Of a stretch of 64,000 nt of DNA, positions 37,381 through 48,090 are shown one piece after another. The stretch lies in contig NMRB01000706.1 in assembly GCA_002633025.1 (NCBI GenBank), positions 146,785 through 210,784 of the forward strand, read 5' to 3'. This stretch comes from Notospermus geniculatus. Taxonomy: Eukaryota; Nemertea; Pilidiophora; Heteronemertea; Lineidae. The position numbers and the translations under genes are program-made. The notes beneath the pieces were generated by a model. The model saw only the letters and a program-made list of their open reading frames with translations, searched no databases and was not told where the DNA came from. Each line of letters starts with the position of its first letter. Position 1 is the first letter of the stretch.

Positions 37381-37486
37381 TATGAAGCCTTCGCAACTTT
37401 GCGTTCAGGCAAATCTATTGTTTGGCTGCACATGCCCTATTGTTCACTGACTGCCTTACAATAGGCAAAGTTGCGAAGGCTTCATA
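37381..37486. repeat. Small foldback element, 22-base perfect arms
   Basis: TATGAAGCCTTCGCAACTTTGC (37381-37402) is exactly mirrored at 37465-37486. The left outer flank, GGGGCCATATT, resembles the GGGCCG ends of other foldbacks in the window. Confidence 0.8.
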
Positions 37487-37820
37487 AGTGTCGGCGGATA
37501 TCATGTGACCGTTTTCGAGCCAGAGCACTAGCTACTGTAACTCCGCAACTCCGAATGTACTAACTTCAAATTGCTTCCATCTAGCGAACGTCTGGAGATT
37601 CCTAATCTGATTTGACGTGAACACCAAGATGGTAGGGCAATCATGTCCCTCTTTACTATGGTATGAAGCAAATGCCCTCAATTAGGCAGACTAGACAGGC
37701 GATGTCCATTCTCATTATTGTCCTGTCGCCAGCGACCGGAGAGGTGATATCTATAGTTGTAGTGATTCGCACAAGTTGTTATCGGTATGTAACGCACTTT
37801 CAGTGTAGATCAATTTTCAT

Positions 37821-37896
37821 AGCGTCAATGCCACGTCCGGCTGGCCATGCACCTACCTAGCGTCAATGCCACGTCCGGCTGGCCATGCACCTACCT
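37821..37896. repeat. Exact tandem duplication, 38 bases x 2
   Basis: AGCGTCAATGCCACGTCCGG...CACCTACCT is present twice in succession without a difference. It is a recent local duplication or an assembly slip. Confidence 0.9.
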
Positions 37897-39549
37897 ACAT
37901 GTAATTCATTCAGGAAATCATTTGAAAATGACCAAAAGTTTTAATCATTTGCATACATGTACATACATCTGCACGGCTGATCATGAGGCCTTGAGCATTG
38001 TGTGAGCAGCAATGTGCATAATGGCAGTCATTCAACTGCCACGCCCACGGCGATACACGGTAGGCCTCGCGCGGACCTCATGTTGCGTCTCCTGAGTGAC
38101 CATAAAGGCCATGTGAATACTACCGAAAACCACCGAAAAGCCTGTTGTTGCAATTTTGTATGGGCTTTTCAGTATTTTGACTGGACTACAAATAACGCGT
38201 TTTGGTTTGCTTCCTGAAGTTGAGGACGTTTACAGGTTTAGCTGAGCCGTGAGTTCGTGAGTGCATCAGAAGTAACAATGCCAATGCCCGTGAATAATCT
38301 TTTACCTCGCACTTCCTGAATCATTTGCTGATACGTGACCACTTTATAATTGTGATCAAAAACCTCATGAGATGACTTCTTGCTGTTACTTAACGTGACT
38401 TGAGCGTTCTTGCCATTGATGGAGCGCATAATCTGGACGCAAATTTCTCAGCCTAGTCATCTCCCGTAACATCAGCAACACAACCGCCGAAAGGCCTTGT
38501 AAATTCTCAGCATCCTGAAAGAGCACTTCCCAATGCAAGGACGATTTAGATCAAGAGTAGCGTATTTACCTTTGCCAAACGTTGCCCAAAGGTCCATTCG
38601 CTTTCTCTCTCGAGATGGCATCGACGTTTGATGGGTTGTACACATCAAAGACAGGATGACTCCATCCTGCTCACTCATCTGCCTACCATAAAATGGAATT
38701 GCTTTAAGCAGCTGATTGAGTGGGGTTTTTTACTTAAAGTCATGGTATTTTTAGGTTTTGGAAGACTACCGCTTCCCATGATTGCCTTCTACCGCAAGCT
38801 CTTTACTTAAGCTTTCCATTCCTTCCTTTCGTCCGTGCTGCATGCTGAAGGAGCAAGCCCCGAATGACGGTTCTTCGAGTGTCGCAATGGAATTGGGGGA
38901 TAAAAAAGCATTTTCTATGCTTGAGAATCCCTTTAAGCGGATTTGCTTAACTTCTTGGCAAGACTTTAGAACCACTATACCAAAGGAAACCATTTTGGCT
39001 GTTCAGTGCATGGAATAATCTTCTTCAACCCTAAAAACACTCGCATCCGGAGAAAAGTAGCTGCAAACGATGGTGCTTGTTTGCATGGTGACGCCCATTA
39101 TACCCAATTAACTATCTTGTCCATCTCCCGCAATTAGGTCCGTTCATCCCTTCGGGAATTTTTCTGTACCTCTATAGTAGGGCACGCAACAGCAATTATC
39201 TGTCCGCAGTAATCGTCACGTCCTTGGTAATAGGAAACGTACAAATGAGGGGCAGCAATGTTGCTCGAGAAGGTAACCAAAGAACGTTTGGGAAAAAAAT
39301 GGGTAAACTACTTAATTGCTGTCTCCGCCTTCCTTTGGCTTTGCTTTCTGCTATATATAATTACATCCTATCACGCAATTTGTTTGCATCAGGAAAGATC
39401 AAATTGCATTTTTGTAGGATTTCTATAGGTACATTGTATACGATTGAGACGAGGACGCGCTCAAAGAGGTCACGAAGCTTGCGTGACTGGGAAGCGTGCA
39501 AACGTTCTTCTGGTGAACTGCAACTGTTGATGCCGCTAATGCTACAGCC

Positions 39550-41848
39550 ATGGAAAATTCCAATCTGACTGATAAGTCCTCGAAGGGAGATGTTGAAGCC
39601 AATGATGCTTTGAACTTGGCTATGAAGATTATCAGCGAGTGGTCCCCTTTTATCATTTTCGCCATCGGGGTATTTGGAAATACTGTGTCTATACTGATCA
39701 CAACGAAGAGGGAAAACAGGCGGTCAACAACGTGTACCTATATGACGGCACTTGCTGTACTTGATAATATATTCCTCTTCTCTTTGATTGTAAATTTGTT
39801 GTTCACTCGCCATGGTCTGGGACGAGGCGTGAAGGACTGGCAAAATTTGAAAAGGTAAGAGGCGTATTATTGGTTCGGTGCGCTTGAGCATCAGTAATGA
39901 TTGACCAATCAATCAAAATACATGTATGCTTAAAGGAGCAGGGTATTGGATGTCAAATGCGTTATGTGACTGCCGACGTAGAGGGAGCCACCTAGCGGCA
40001 GCAAGACGAACTACAAAAATGCATTACAAAATGTACGTAGTAAATCGGGTCAATTCGCCGACTACGTATAGTTAGTCCCTGGGTCGAAGAGTGTCGAGAA
40101 AACGTGGCAGTACCGTGGTCCTTTAATAACCACCAGATCTGAGCACGTCGTCGCCTAATAGCCATTGGGAAGAGGGCGTGAGAACGATGATCAACCATAT
40201 TTGGCACTAATGAGGGGCCGTGAAAACGATACCCACACAAGTGTAGGTGGCGGGTGGTGGTGGTGGGGAACCAATGAATAACCACACTTTGCAATCGAAA
40301 GCTTAACAGATTTCCAGTTTTGAATGACTCATTGTCACCGTCACGCATCTTCGATAATCGAAGGCCGATCTGCTCTCCACTGCGTTACATCGCACATCAC
40401 CCTTCGAGAAATAGACCAGTCGGCGGCGTATCTTGGCACCATGCCAACTTTACCGGTCGACCAATCATATGACACTTTATATCGGGTCTTCGGCTACAAC
40501 TCTTTGTACCACGATTCAAATTTTACAACACCGATTCTGATTGGCCTCTTCTTCTCGAGGCGGCACATACGCCGTGAACCTGTCACTTTCTCGAAGGGTG
40601 ATGTGCGGTGTAACGTAGTGGAGAGCAGTTCAGCCTTCGATCATCGANCCCACACAAGTGTAGGCCTAATTGGTGGCGGGTGGTGGTGGTGGGGAACCAA
40701 TGAATAACCACACTTTGCAATCGAAAACTTAACAGATTTCCAGTTTTGAATGACTCATTGTCACCGTCACGCATCTTCGATAGGCCTAATCGAAGGCCGA
40801 TCTGCTCTCCACTGCGTTACATCGCACATCACCCTTCGAGAAATAGACCAGTCGGCGGCGTATCTTGGCACCATGCCAACTTTACCGGTCGACCAATCAT
40901 ATGACACTTTATATCGGGTCTTCGGCTACAAATCTTTGTACCACGATTCAAATTTTACAACACCGATTCTGATTGGCCTCTTCTTCTCGAGGCGGCACAT
41001 ACGCCGTGAACCTGTCACTTTCCCGAAGGGTGATGTGCGGTGTAACGTAGTGGAGAGCAGTTCAGCCTTCGATCATCGAAGATGCCGTCACGTGATCCCC
41101 TTGTGAACAAAGACTGCCAACTTTCACTGAAATCGAAAATTTATCTTCTAGGTCTCTTGGGTACGTCATGTTTTCAAGCACGCACGCATCCCGCCTGTTG
41201 TTGGGGGTGATGACTATCGACAGAGCTTTCGCCGTCCAATTCCCGTTACTTGCCAAGTCGATATGCACTCCCTCAAAAACGAAAGCAGTCATCGTGCTAA
41301 CAGCGATGATTCCTTTGGCCTTTAACCTAAATATCTACTTCACCTTTGTCCTTGTTGGAGAAGGTGGTGCCGGTGCGATGAGGATAAGCGTTCCGGAGGC
41401 GCCTTGGGTCGAGCATTTAGTCGCCGCATGGATGGTTGCTGTCGCCGTAGTCGTGCCCTTCGTCTTTATCGTAATTTCTAACACCTTCATAATAGTCGGC
41501 GTAAGGAAGGCATCTTTTATGCGAAAGAAAATGGCCGATGGAAAAGCAGATGATTCAAAAGAAAAACACCTGACCAGAATGCTAATTCTCGTGTCCTTCG
41601 CCTACATTATACTCTGTTCGCCTTTGGGGATCATCCAACTCATGCGAGTTATACCTGGGGCTTTGAATATGAGAGCTATGAGCGTCCAACAAATCAGAGC
41701 TTTCTCCTTCGCGATAAATATCCTTGGCGATTTGTCCGGCATGAATCATGCAGTCAATTTTTACCTCTACATACTTGGTGGTGGGAAGAATTACAGAAAC
41801 GATGTCAAGATGATTTTTGCTGCATGCTCCGCGTCTTCAAATAGTTAA
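39550..41848 (+). CDS. Rhodopsin-class GPCR, two exons, 333 residues, divergent
   Basis: Exon 1 39550-39854 (donor AAAG|GTAAGA, two bases over) joins exon 2 41152-41848 (acceptor TTCTAG|G) in frame, 334 codons with stop. Seven helices are visible. TM1 has GN (FAIGVFGNTVS), TM2 has LAVLD, TM3 ends MTIDRAFAVQFPL (DRA in place of DRY), TM5 holds its Pro (VVVPFVF), TM6 has LCSPLG and TM7 has NHAVNFYLY (N-F-x-x-Y for NPxxY). The cytoplasmic tail is very short. The Cys expected at the top of TM3 and its partner in loop 2 are both absent, as is the TM4 Trp. The TM3/TM7 style is that of invertebrate orphan peptide-type receptors (FMRFamide-receptor-like). Plasma-membrane, G-protein-coupled; ligand unknown. 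Confidence 0.8.
40232..41095. repeat. Tandem duplication in the GPCR intron, each copy with a foldback MITE
   Basis: 40232-40647 and 40649-41079 are two nearly identical units (CCCACACAAGTGTAGG start) joined at a single N (40648). Each contains an element of about 300 bases whose left arm (CATCTTCGAT...GCTCTCCACTGCGTTACAT) is mirrored by its right arm (...GTAACGTAGTGGAGAGC...). Open frames in either strand are repeat translations. Confidence 0.85.
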
Positions 41849-41997
41849 GCGATGTCCACTCGAGGAAGACATTTGTTTCTAGGTTTCCGTGGCGGTAGCG
41901 GACTTTGTCCATCTTCTTCTGGTATTCTCGAAGATTGAAGCACATTTTGATCGATTGCATATTGGTCAAGTATTCTCATATCTTGGCATTCGTATCC

Positions 41998-42003
41998 AAT
42001 AAA
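41998..42003 (+). terminator. Polyadenylation signal of the 39550-41848 GPCR
   Basis: AATAAA lies 150 bases after the stop codon, a normal distance. The DNA from here to 42775 holds no recognised gene. Confidence 0.55.
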
Positions 42004-43142
42004 AACGACAAAGTTGTCAGAAAAGTAGGATAGGCTATTTACATGATACATGTAGATGTGATCATTGCAATCAGGAGTAACTTCTCTACCTGAACAAATG
42101 ACTTAAGTCCTTCTTTTCATCATACTGTAAAATCACGACGTTTGAGAGTTTCGTTGACAGGTGCCAGAATTAATCAGTAGACCAGTAATCAATCATGTTT
42201 AGGAATAGGGTATTTTATCTGATTGGCTCTTCCCTGCTAATCCCTTCCCACTTTAAAATATTCGTAATTATCAACTGGATTTTCCTTAATATTCAGGTGT
42301 CGCCTTATATTTAAAAGCTTAGAGTATGCAAATGTTTGTAGACAATTGCTGTTCTTCTTTCTCTCAAAGCTACCGTGGACTTCTGGATTCCTTGGTAGAC
42401 TAATTTCCTGTCATTTCACTGTGAAAAATCCTCAGGATGCGCGGGATTCGAGTTGGAAGAGCAGGGTCACCATCACTGGTTGTTTTCAACTTTCAAAACC
42501 ATCTCTGTCGAGGTGCTTCCTTATTGTAGGAAGTCACTGGCACGTCATCACCCATTGACTTACCACTTTGTACGCAATTTGTCATGCCATCTTTGGGCGT
42601 AAATTTGTATTTCTGATATTGTTATGTGCTGCGATACAGATACACGTAGTCCAGGTGTCAAACGTGATACGTGTATTTGTTAGTGCAATTCATAACAAAC
42701 ACCAGCAACAGCCTTGTGAGCGGAAAAGGTAAGGTTATTTCTCCCTGACGGACGATTGCAAGCCACTCGAAGCATCGACCGGCTGGCTGCACGTTGGACG
42801 AACTACTCCGCCCGATTCACAAGCAATCCACACTGGTTGATTCGTTGTGTGATAGATGTCTACTTGGTCGCCCCTGTCTCAGTAAAGCCCGCAGCAAACG
42901 CTGTCACAGTTGGTAGCAATTGTCGTGGCCACCACGAATGCATGCGACCGGGACTTGCAACGGCAACAAGCAAGTGAGTGAGATTCCGTCGAAAGTTGTC
43001 GAGAAGGTTTGATGTCACATGCGCACCATTGAGGGTGTGGTTACCAGCTGCATCTCATGATCATACAAGTCATGAATGGGCCACGTGACTCGGGAGCGGG
43101 ACAGTTTGACGCTGTTGAAAGTGACATCAGTACAAAATTGAT

Positions 43143-43571
43143 GTATATTCAACATTCTACGTTGTGAGATACTTTTTCGATGTGACGAAAAGTATCTCTA
43201 CTGTATGAAGAATACCGCCATCTTGGATAGACATTCATCCGCGTTAGGAGCACTACTTAATACGTACTGCGCATGCGTAGCAGCAACATAATATCATACT
43301 TTTCTTGATCTTATGTACGCATAAATCTATAGTTTTAAGTAATTCATATATACAATGATGAATTTTCAAAAAATATGCGTATATCGTGTAATTCTAGACA
43401 CCATCACCTGGGCACTATCCGGCGGACGAATGGGTTAGTAAATCGCCGGAACTGAGGACCCACTTCCGTTTCAAGATGGCGCGTATTGTTATACAGCCGA
43501 GTCGGACTCCCGACAAATCCCGAAGTACCCGAAGGAGGCCGAACGAGGCCGAGCCGAATGGTATATTCAAC
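43143..43571. mobile_element. About 418-base insertion flanked by 11-base direct repeats
   Basis: GTATATTCAAC occurs at 43143-43153 and again at 43561-43571. The tandem paralogue (46188 region) has a single copy with nothing between. The inserted DNA has no transposase, and its class is not obvious. The long target duplication suggests a retroposed or unusual DNA element. Confidence 0.7.
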
Positions 43572-44118
43572 AGCCGCAGCGACGACCTGTTGACTTCCGC
43601 TAAATGAGCAGCTGAAATTATTGATTTTAGTACGATGATGGTTGCAGGCGTTGCCAAGTGTGTGGTGGCGTGGCAACTCACCAAAAATTACCGATATTTT
43701 TAGGCAGCTAAAAGTGTTACAAGTGAGTACGCTGCTGGTTGTACATACATGTACTTCGTATTCAGGCTGGAAACATCGTCAGTAAAACTCGTGTATGTGG
43801 TGAAAATTTAATTTCCCGCAAGAAGATGTTATTGTTCCCCTGCCCTCTGAGTTGAAAGAGGTAGAATGTGATGAAGCATTTGCGAGCAGGAAATATGGAT
43901 GTACAGTATAATATGTCAATCATTTGGTTTCTGTGAGGCCCCTTCTTTGTTCTTTCTCCGATATAATGTTGAATTTACTCTCAAGGTCAATGCCGCATTA
44001 GTTTTGGTGGGGAATTGAAATGCTTTGAAAACATTAATGGAGGAGATAAAGATTATTTCAAATACATGGGGAAGGGACAATGGAAACCGGTTGCCTTTAT
44101 TTGTCAATTGTCTTTCAG

Positions 44119-44235
44119 TTCAAAACACCACCATTGTTTGATGTGCCTGAATATGATGAAATAGACAAAACTACATCGTATACAAAGACTCTATTGTGTA
44201 ACCTATTCAACCTTGTCAGCATTATTGTCGTATGA
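44119..44235 (+). CDS. Candidate 3' exon encoding a short membrane anchor, copy 1
   Basis: After TTGTCTTTCAG a phase-0 frame of 38 codons encodes an acidic stretch (VPEYDEIDKT) then a hydrophobic segment (TLLCNLFNLVSIIVV) and a stop. The same exon is at 46714-46830 and, diverged but open and longer, at 51311-51448. Conservation of the frame among three copies supports coding. The upstream exons of this gene are not identified. Confidence 0.4.
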   Translation, partial: FKTPPLFDVPEYDEIDKTTSYTKTLLCNLFNLVSIIVV

Positions 44236-44423
44236 CACCAAGGACAGATGCCATACCATTATCGTTGGCTGGTAACCACAAATTTCCCTCAGTAAACTGC
44301 TTGTGATGTTCGTCCTCTGATGAACTTTTTGAGCTATTTGCAAGAGAATCTCGCTTGTTGGAATCTCTCTCTGTCTTCATACATATTCTACTACATTCGC
44401 CTGGTTTATTTTCACTTTCTAAG

Positions 44424-44525
44424 CGCCTTTCTCTCTTTGATAACCACTCTTATGTCAATTGTGAGGTTCAATTCACCGACGGATGCAACCACAATGCAAG
44501 GCATTATTACCGTTACACTTCTCAG
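44424..44525 (+). CDS. Candidate internal exon, copy 1 (phase 0/0)
   Basis: Acceptor TTTTCACTTTCTAAG and donor CAG|GTACG frame 34 codons with SYVNCEVQFTDGCNHNARHY. The copy at 47028-47129 is nearly identical. The third copy (about 51735-51849) keeps VNCEV, the second Cys and AR-YY-Y despite many changes. The family is unknown. It may read on past the donor. Confidence 0.35.
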
Positions 44526-45147
44526 GTACGTTTGCACAGATTCTGTGAACTATATCTGCTCAACCCCCGGTTTACCTGTGCCAATATCATATGAATTTTT
44601 CAGATTTTTTCTCTGCGAAGTTGTTAATACCAAGTGTTTGTAGGTCCATTTATAATCACCCGAGAAATAAGAATTTGACAAAGCTGTGAGCATTTCGATA
44701 TTACAAGTCATTGGATCGACCAAGTGAATCGCGAGAGTGACCGACAACAGAGAGGCATGCAGTTTGACGCCGTTGATAGTGACATCAGTGTCAAATTGAT
44801 GTACATTCAACAGCTGCAGCTACTTCCGCTTCATTCTACAGCTAGCATTCAACAGCTGTAGTTACTTCCGCTTAGCTAATTCCACTTGTAGACCTATATG
44901 CAACGTCTGTAGCTACGTCCACTCCGACATCAAAAGCTTTGGCTACTTCTATTCCGCTTAACTTGCCACAGGATCGACTCTTGCAAGGGTTGTGCATTGA
45001 TTCGGTCAAATAAGGTGCGGCATACCCATACACTTTAATGTTACATATTATATATCTTTTCCTGAAATTGTTGCTGAACTTGGACATAAGGACATTTCAG
45101 GTTTCGTTTAAGGTATTACCGCGCCAGCCTCGGTGACAGCGGTCAAA

Positions 45148-45474
45148 ATGATGATTTTTAATGCATATACATGTAGGCCTACCATAAAACATATTTTCGC
45201 TGTGGTGACATGCACTTGTGTATGTGAAGCTTTGAGAGTGCAGGATGCACAGATTTACAAAAAGATTATGACGAAATATCTTGGTGATGTGAGTAACCGA
45301 GAAATGTTTCGCTCGCGTTCTTTAATAGACTGTTCCAATTTGGTATGGCTGGACGTTGTCGAGGACTATTCCGCTTTTTCCTTTAACTCGACGTCCAGCA
45401 TCTGTGAGTTACGATCTCCTTTCGAAGAAGGAACGAAATTGAACAAGGAGAACAAACAAATATGGCCGAGACAG
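45148..45474 (+). CDS. PAN-like secreted-type exon, copy 1
   Basis: The first ATG (45148) is followed by a hydrophobic leader (IFAVVTCTCVCEA). A conserved body follows with IYKKIMTKYLGDVSNREMF, then SLIDCSNLVWLDVVEDYSAF and SFNSTSSICELRSPF. The C ... W ... AFSFN ... CEL arrangement resembles part of a PAN/Apple domain. The donor CAG|GTACGG follows in phase 0. If the intron is retained the frame stays open to 45960, across the duplication junction. The leader is interrupted by a TACATGTAGGCCTA block that copy 3 lacks. Function unknown; extracellular location inferred. Confidence 0.6.
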
Positions 45475-46713
45475 GTACGGTTTCTGGCGAAATATTCTGT
45501 AAGTTTTTGTAATATATTCATTATTTTACAAAAGGAATTGAACATCATAATGCTAATAGAACTAGAGTTTGGAGAACTGAAACTGTCTGCCTGCTGGCAT
45601 TTCTATGGCACACAAATCGCACGTTTTCAGATAGGCCTACTACGCCTGGTACCAATTTCTATCCTAAAAAGGCTTACCATGCATCATCCTACAACTTGCA
45701 TCAAAAGCCTACGTTCCTTGCACTCCGTACATGCCGTGAGACTAACACCATACAGGACCATGAGATCAACTGGAGGGGATCGCTCCTTTCTCATCAGCAC
45801 AGTCAATGGTCTCAAGGCTCTACCGGCTGGCTGCACGTTGGACGAACTACTCCGCCCGATTCACAAGCAATCCACACTGGTTGATTCGTTGTGTGATAGA
45901 TGTCTACTTGGTCGTCCCTGTCTCAGTAAAGCTCGCAGCAAACGCTGTCACATTTGGTAGCAAGTGTCGTGGCCACCACGAATGCATGCGAGCGGGACTT
46001 GCAACGGCAACAAGCAAGTGGATGAGATTCCGTCGAAAGTTTTCGAGAAGGTTTGATGTCACATGCGCACCATTGAGGGTGTGGTTACCAGCTGCATCTC
46101 ATGATCATACAAGTCATGAATGGGGCCACGTGACTCAGGAGCGGGACAGTTTGACGCTGTTGAAAGTGACATCAGAATAAAATTGATGTATATTCAACAG
46201 CCGCAGCGACCTGTTGACTTCCGCTGAGCAGCTGAAATTATTGATTTACATGTAGTACGATGATGGTTTCAGGCGTTGCCAAGTGTGTGGTGGCGTAACT
46301 CACCAAAAATTACCGATATTTTTCGGCAGCTAAAAGTGTTACAAGTAAGTACGCTGCTAGTTGTATGGTACTTCGTATTCGGGCTGGAAATATCATCAGT
46401 AATAGTCGTGTATGTGGTGAAAATTTAATTTCTCGCAAGAAGATGCCCTCTGAGTTGAAAGAGGTAGAATGTGATGAAGCATTTGCGAGCAGGAAATATG
46501 GATGTGTATGTCAATCGTTTGGTTTCTGTGAGGCCCCTTCTTTGTTCTTTCTCCGATATAATGTTGAATTTACTCTCAAGGTCAATGCCGCATTAGTTTT
46601 GGTGGGGAATTGAAATGCTTTGAAAACATTAATGGAGGAGATAAAGATTATTTCAAATACATGTAGAAGGGACAATGGAAACCGGTTGCCTTTATTTGTC
46701 AATTGTCTTTCAG

Positions 46714-46830
46714 TTCAAAACACCACCATTGTTTGATGTGGCTGAATATGATGAAATAGACAAAACTACATCGTATACAAAGACTCTATTGTGTAACCTA
46801 TTCAACCTTGTCAGCATTATTGTCGTATGA
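46714..46830 (+). CDS. Candidate membrane-anchor 3' exon, copy 2
   Basis: Same acceptor, frame and stop as 44119-44235, with VAEYDEIDKT in place of VPEYDEIDKT. See that entry for the reasoning. Confidence 0.4.
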   Translation, partial: FKTPPLFDVAEYDEIDKTTSYTKTLLCNLFNLVSIIVV

Positions 46831-47027
46831 CACCAAGGACAGATGCCATACCATTATCGTTGGCTGGTAACCACAAATTTCCATCAGTAAACTGTTTTGC
46901 GTGGTTTGTGTTGGCCTTCTGATGTTCGTCCTCTGAGCTATTTGCAAGAGAATCTCGCTTGTTGGAATCTCTCTCTGTCTTCATACATATTCTACTACAT
47001 TCGCCTGGTTTATTTTCACTTTCTAAG

Positions 47028-47129
47028 CGCCTTTCTCTCTTTGATAACCACTCTTATGTCAATTGTGAGGTTCAATTCACCGTGGGATGCAACCACAATG
47101 CAAGGCATTATTACCGTTACACTTCTCAG
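47028..47129 (+). CDS. Candidate internal exon, copy 2
   Basis: Same splice sites as 44424-44525. One or two residues differ (FTVGC for FTDGC). Confidence 0.35.
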
Positions 47130-47763
47130 GTACGTTTGCACAGATTCTGTGAACTATATCTGCTCAACCCCCGGTTTACCTGTGCCAATATCATATGAAT
47201 TTTTCAGATTTTGTCTCTGCGAAGTTGTTAATACCAAGAGTTTGTCGGTCCATTTATAATCACCCGAGAAATAACAATTTGACAAAGCTGTGAGCATTTC
47301 AATATTACAAGTCTCTTGGACCAAGTGAATCGCGAGAGTGACCGGAAAGAGAGAGGCATGCAGTTTGACGCCGTTGATAGTGACATCAGTGTCAAATTGA
47401 TGTACATTCAACAGCTGCAGCTACTTCCGCTTCATTCTACAGCTAGCATTCAACAGCTGTAGTTACTTCCGCTTAGCTAATTCCACTTGTAGGCCTATAT
47501 GTAACGTCTGTAGCTACGTCCACTCCGACATCAAAAGCTTTGGCTACTTCCGCTTAACATGCCACAAGATCGACTCTTGCAAGGGTTGTGCATTTTATTA
47601 TGGTTACAACCACTGATTCGGTCAAATAAGGTGCGGCATACCCATACACTTTAATGTTACATATTATATATCTTTTCCTGAAATTGCTGCTGAACTCGGA
47701 CAGAAGGACATTTCAGGTTTCGTTTAAGGTATTACTGCGCCAGCCTCGGTGACAGCGGTCAAA

Positions 47764-48090
47764 ATGATGATTTTTAATGCATATACATGTAGGCCTACCA
47801 TAAAACATATTTTCGCTGTGGTGACATGCAGTTGTGTATGTGAAGCGGTGAGAGTGCAGGATAAACAGGTTTACAAAAAGATTATGACGAAATATCTTGG
47901 TGATGTGAGTAACCGAGAAATGTTTCGCTCGCGTTCTTTAATAGACTGTTCCAATTTGGTATGGCTGGACGTTGTCGAGGACTATTCCGCTTTTTCCTTG
48001 AACTCGACGTCCAGCGTCTGTGAGTTACGATCTCCTTTCGAAGAAGGAACGAAATTGAACAAGGAGAACAAACAAATATGGCCGAGACAG
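47764..48090 (+). CDS. PAN-like secreted-type exon, copy 2
   Basis: 109 codons in phase 0 to CAG|GTACGG. It differs from copy 1 at scattered residues (DKQVYKK for DAQIYKK; FSLNSTSSVCE for FSFNSTSSICE). The exon at 48629 onward is its nearest downstream partner in the same strand. Confidence 0.6.

Larger units (their letters stand above)
33257..39549. other. Long stretch with no recognised coding exon
   Basis: I searched for TM2-TM7 exons of the preceding GPCR and saw none. Open frames of 60-166 codons on both strands (for example 33783-34244 minus, 36964-37464 plus, 38472-38678 minus) have no motif, no good splice context and overlap each other. Two small repeats are listed separately. It may be intron of the first GPCR, or empty intergenic DNA. 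Confidence 0.5.
42776..45825 (+). repeat. Tandem gene-family unit, copy 1
   Basis: It starts GGCTGGCTGCACGTTGGACG and ends TCAATGGTCTCAAGGCTCT, where copy 2 begins at once. Contents in order: a 418-base insertion (43154-43571) absent from copy 2, a possible small exon near 43830-43900 (PLPSELKEVECDEAF), a candidate TM-encoding exon (44119-44235), a candidate Cys-containing exon (44424-44525), CAGCTGTAGCTACTTCCGCT-type short tandem units (about 44800-44880) and the PAN-like exon (45148-45474). Confidence 0.85.

Noticed and set aside
36964-37464. 166-codon open frame between the GPCR genes
   Set aside because: No recognisable motif or transmembrane pattern. Its end lies in a foldback element and no splice context supports it.
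40324-41106. Two similar frames of 118-127 codons in the GPCR intron
   Set aside because: They are the tandemly repeated foldback read through; the reverse strand is open as well.
32881-41848. Joining the 32881 exon to the 41152 exon as one receptor
   Set aside because: The first exon ends in phase 1 inside TM2, whereas the 41152 exon needs a phase-2 partner and begins at TM3. The 39550 exon fits it exactly.
44320-44643. Hydrophobic 107-codon frame as a multi-pass membrane protein
   Set aside because: The alternative frame over the same bases keeps Cys and splice sites in the diverged third copy, while this frame is not preserved there.
45475-45533. Very short intron after the PAN-like exon, next exon starting near GAATTGAACATC
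   Set aside because: The equivalent gap in copy 3 would be only about 32 bases, too short for a normal intron.
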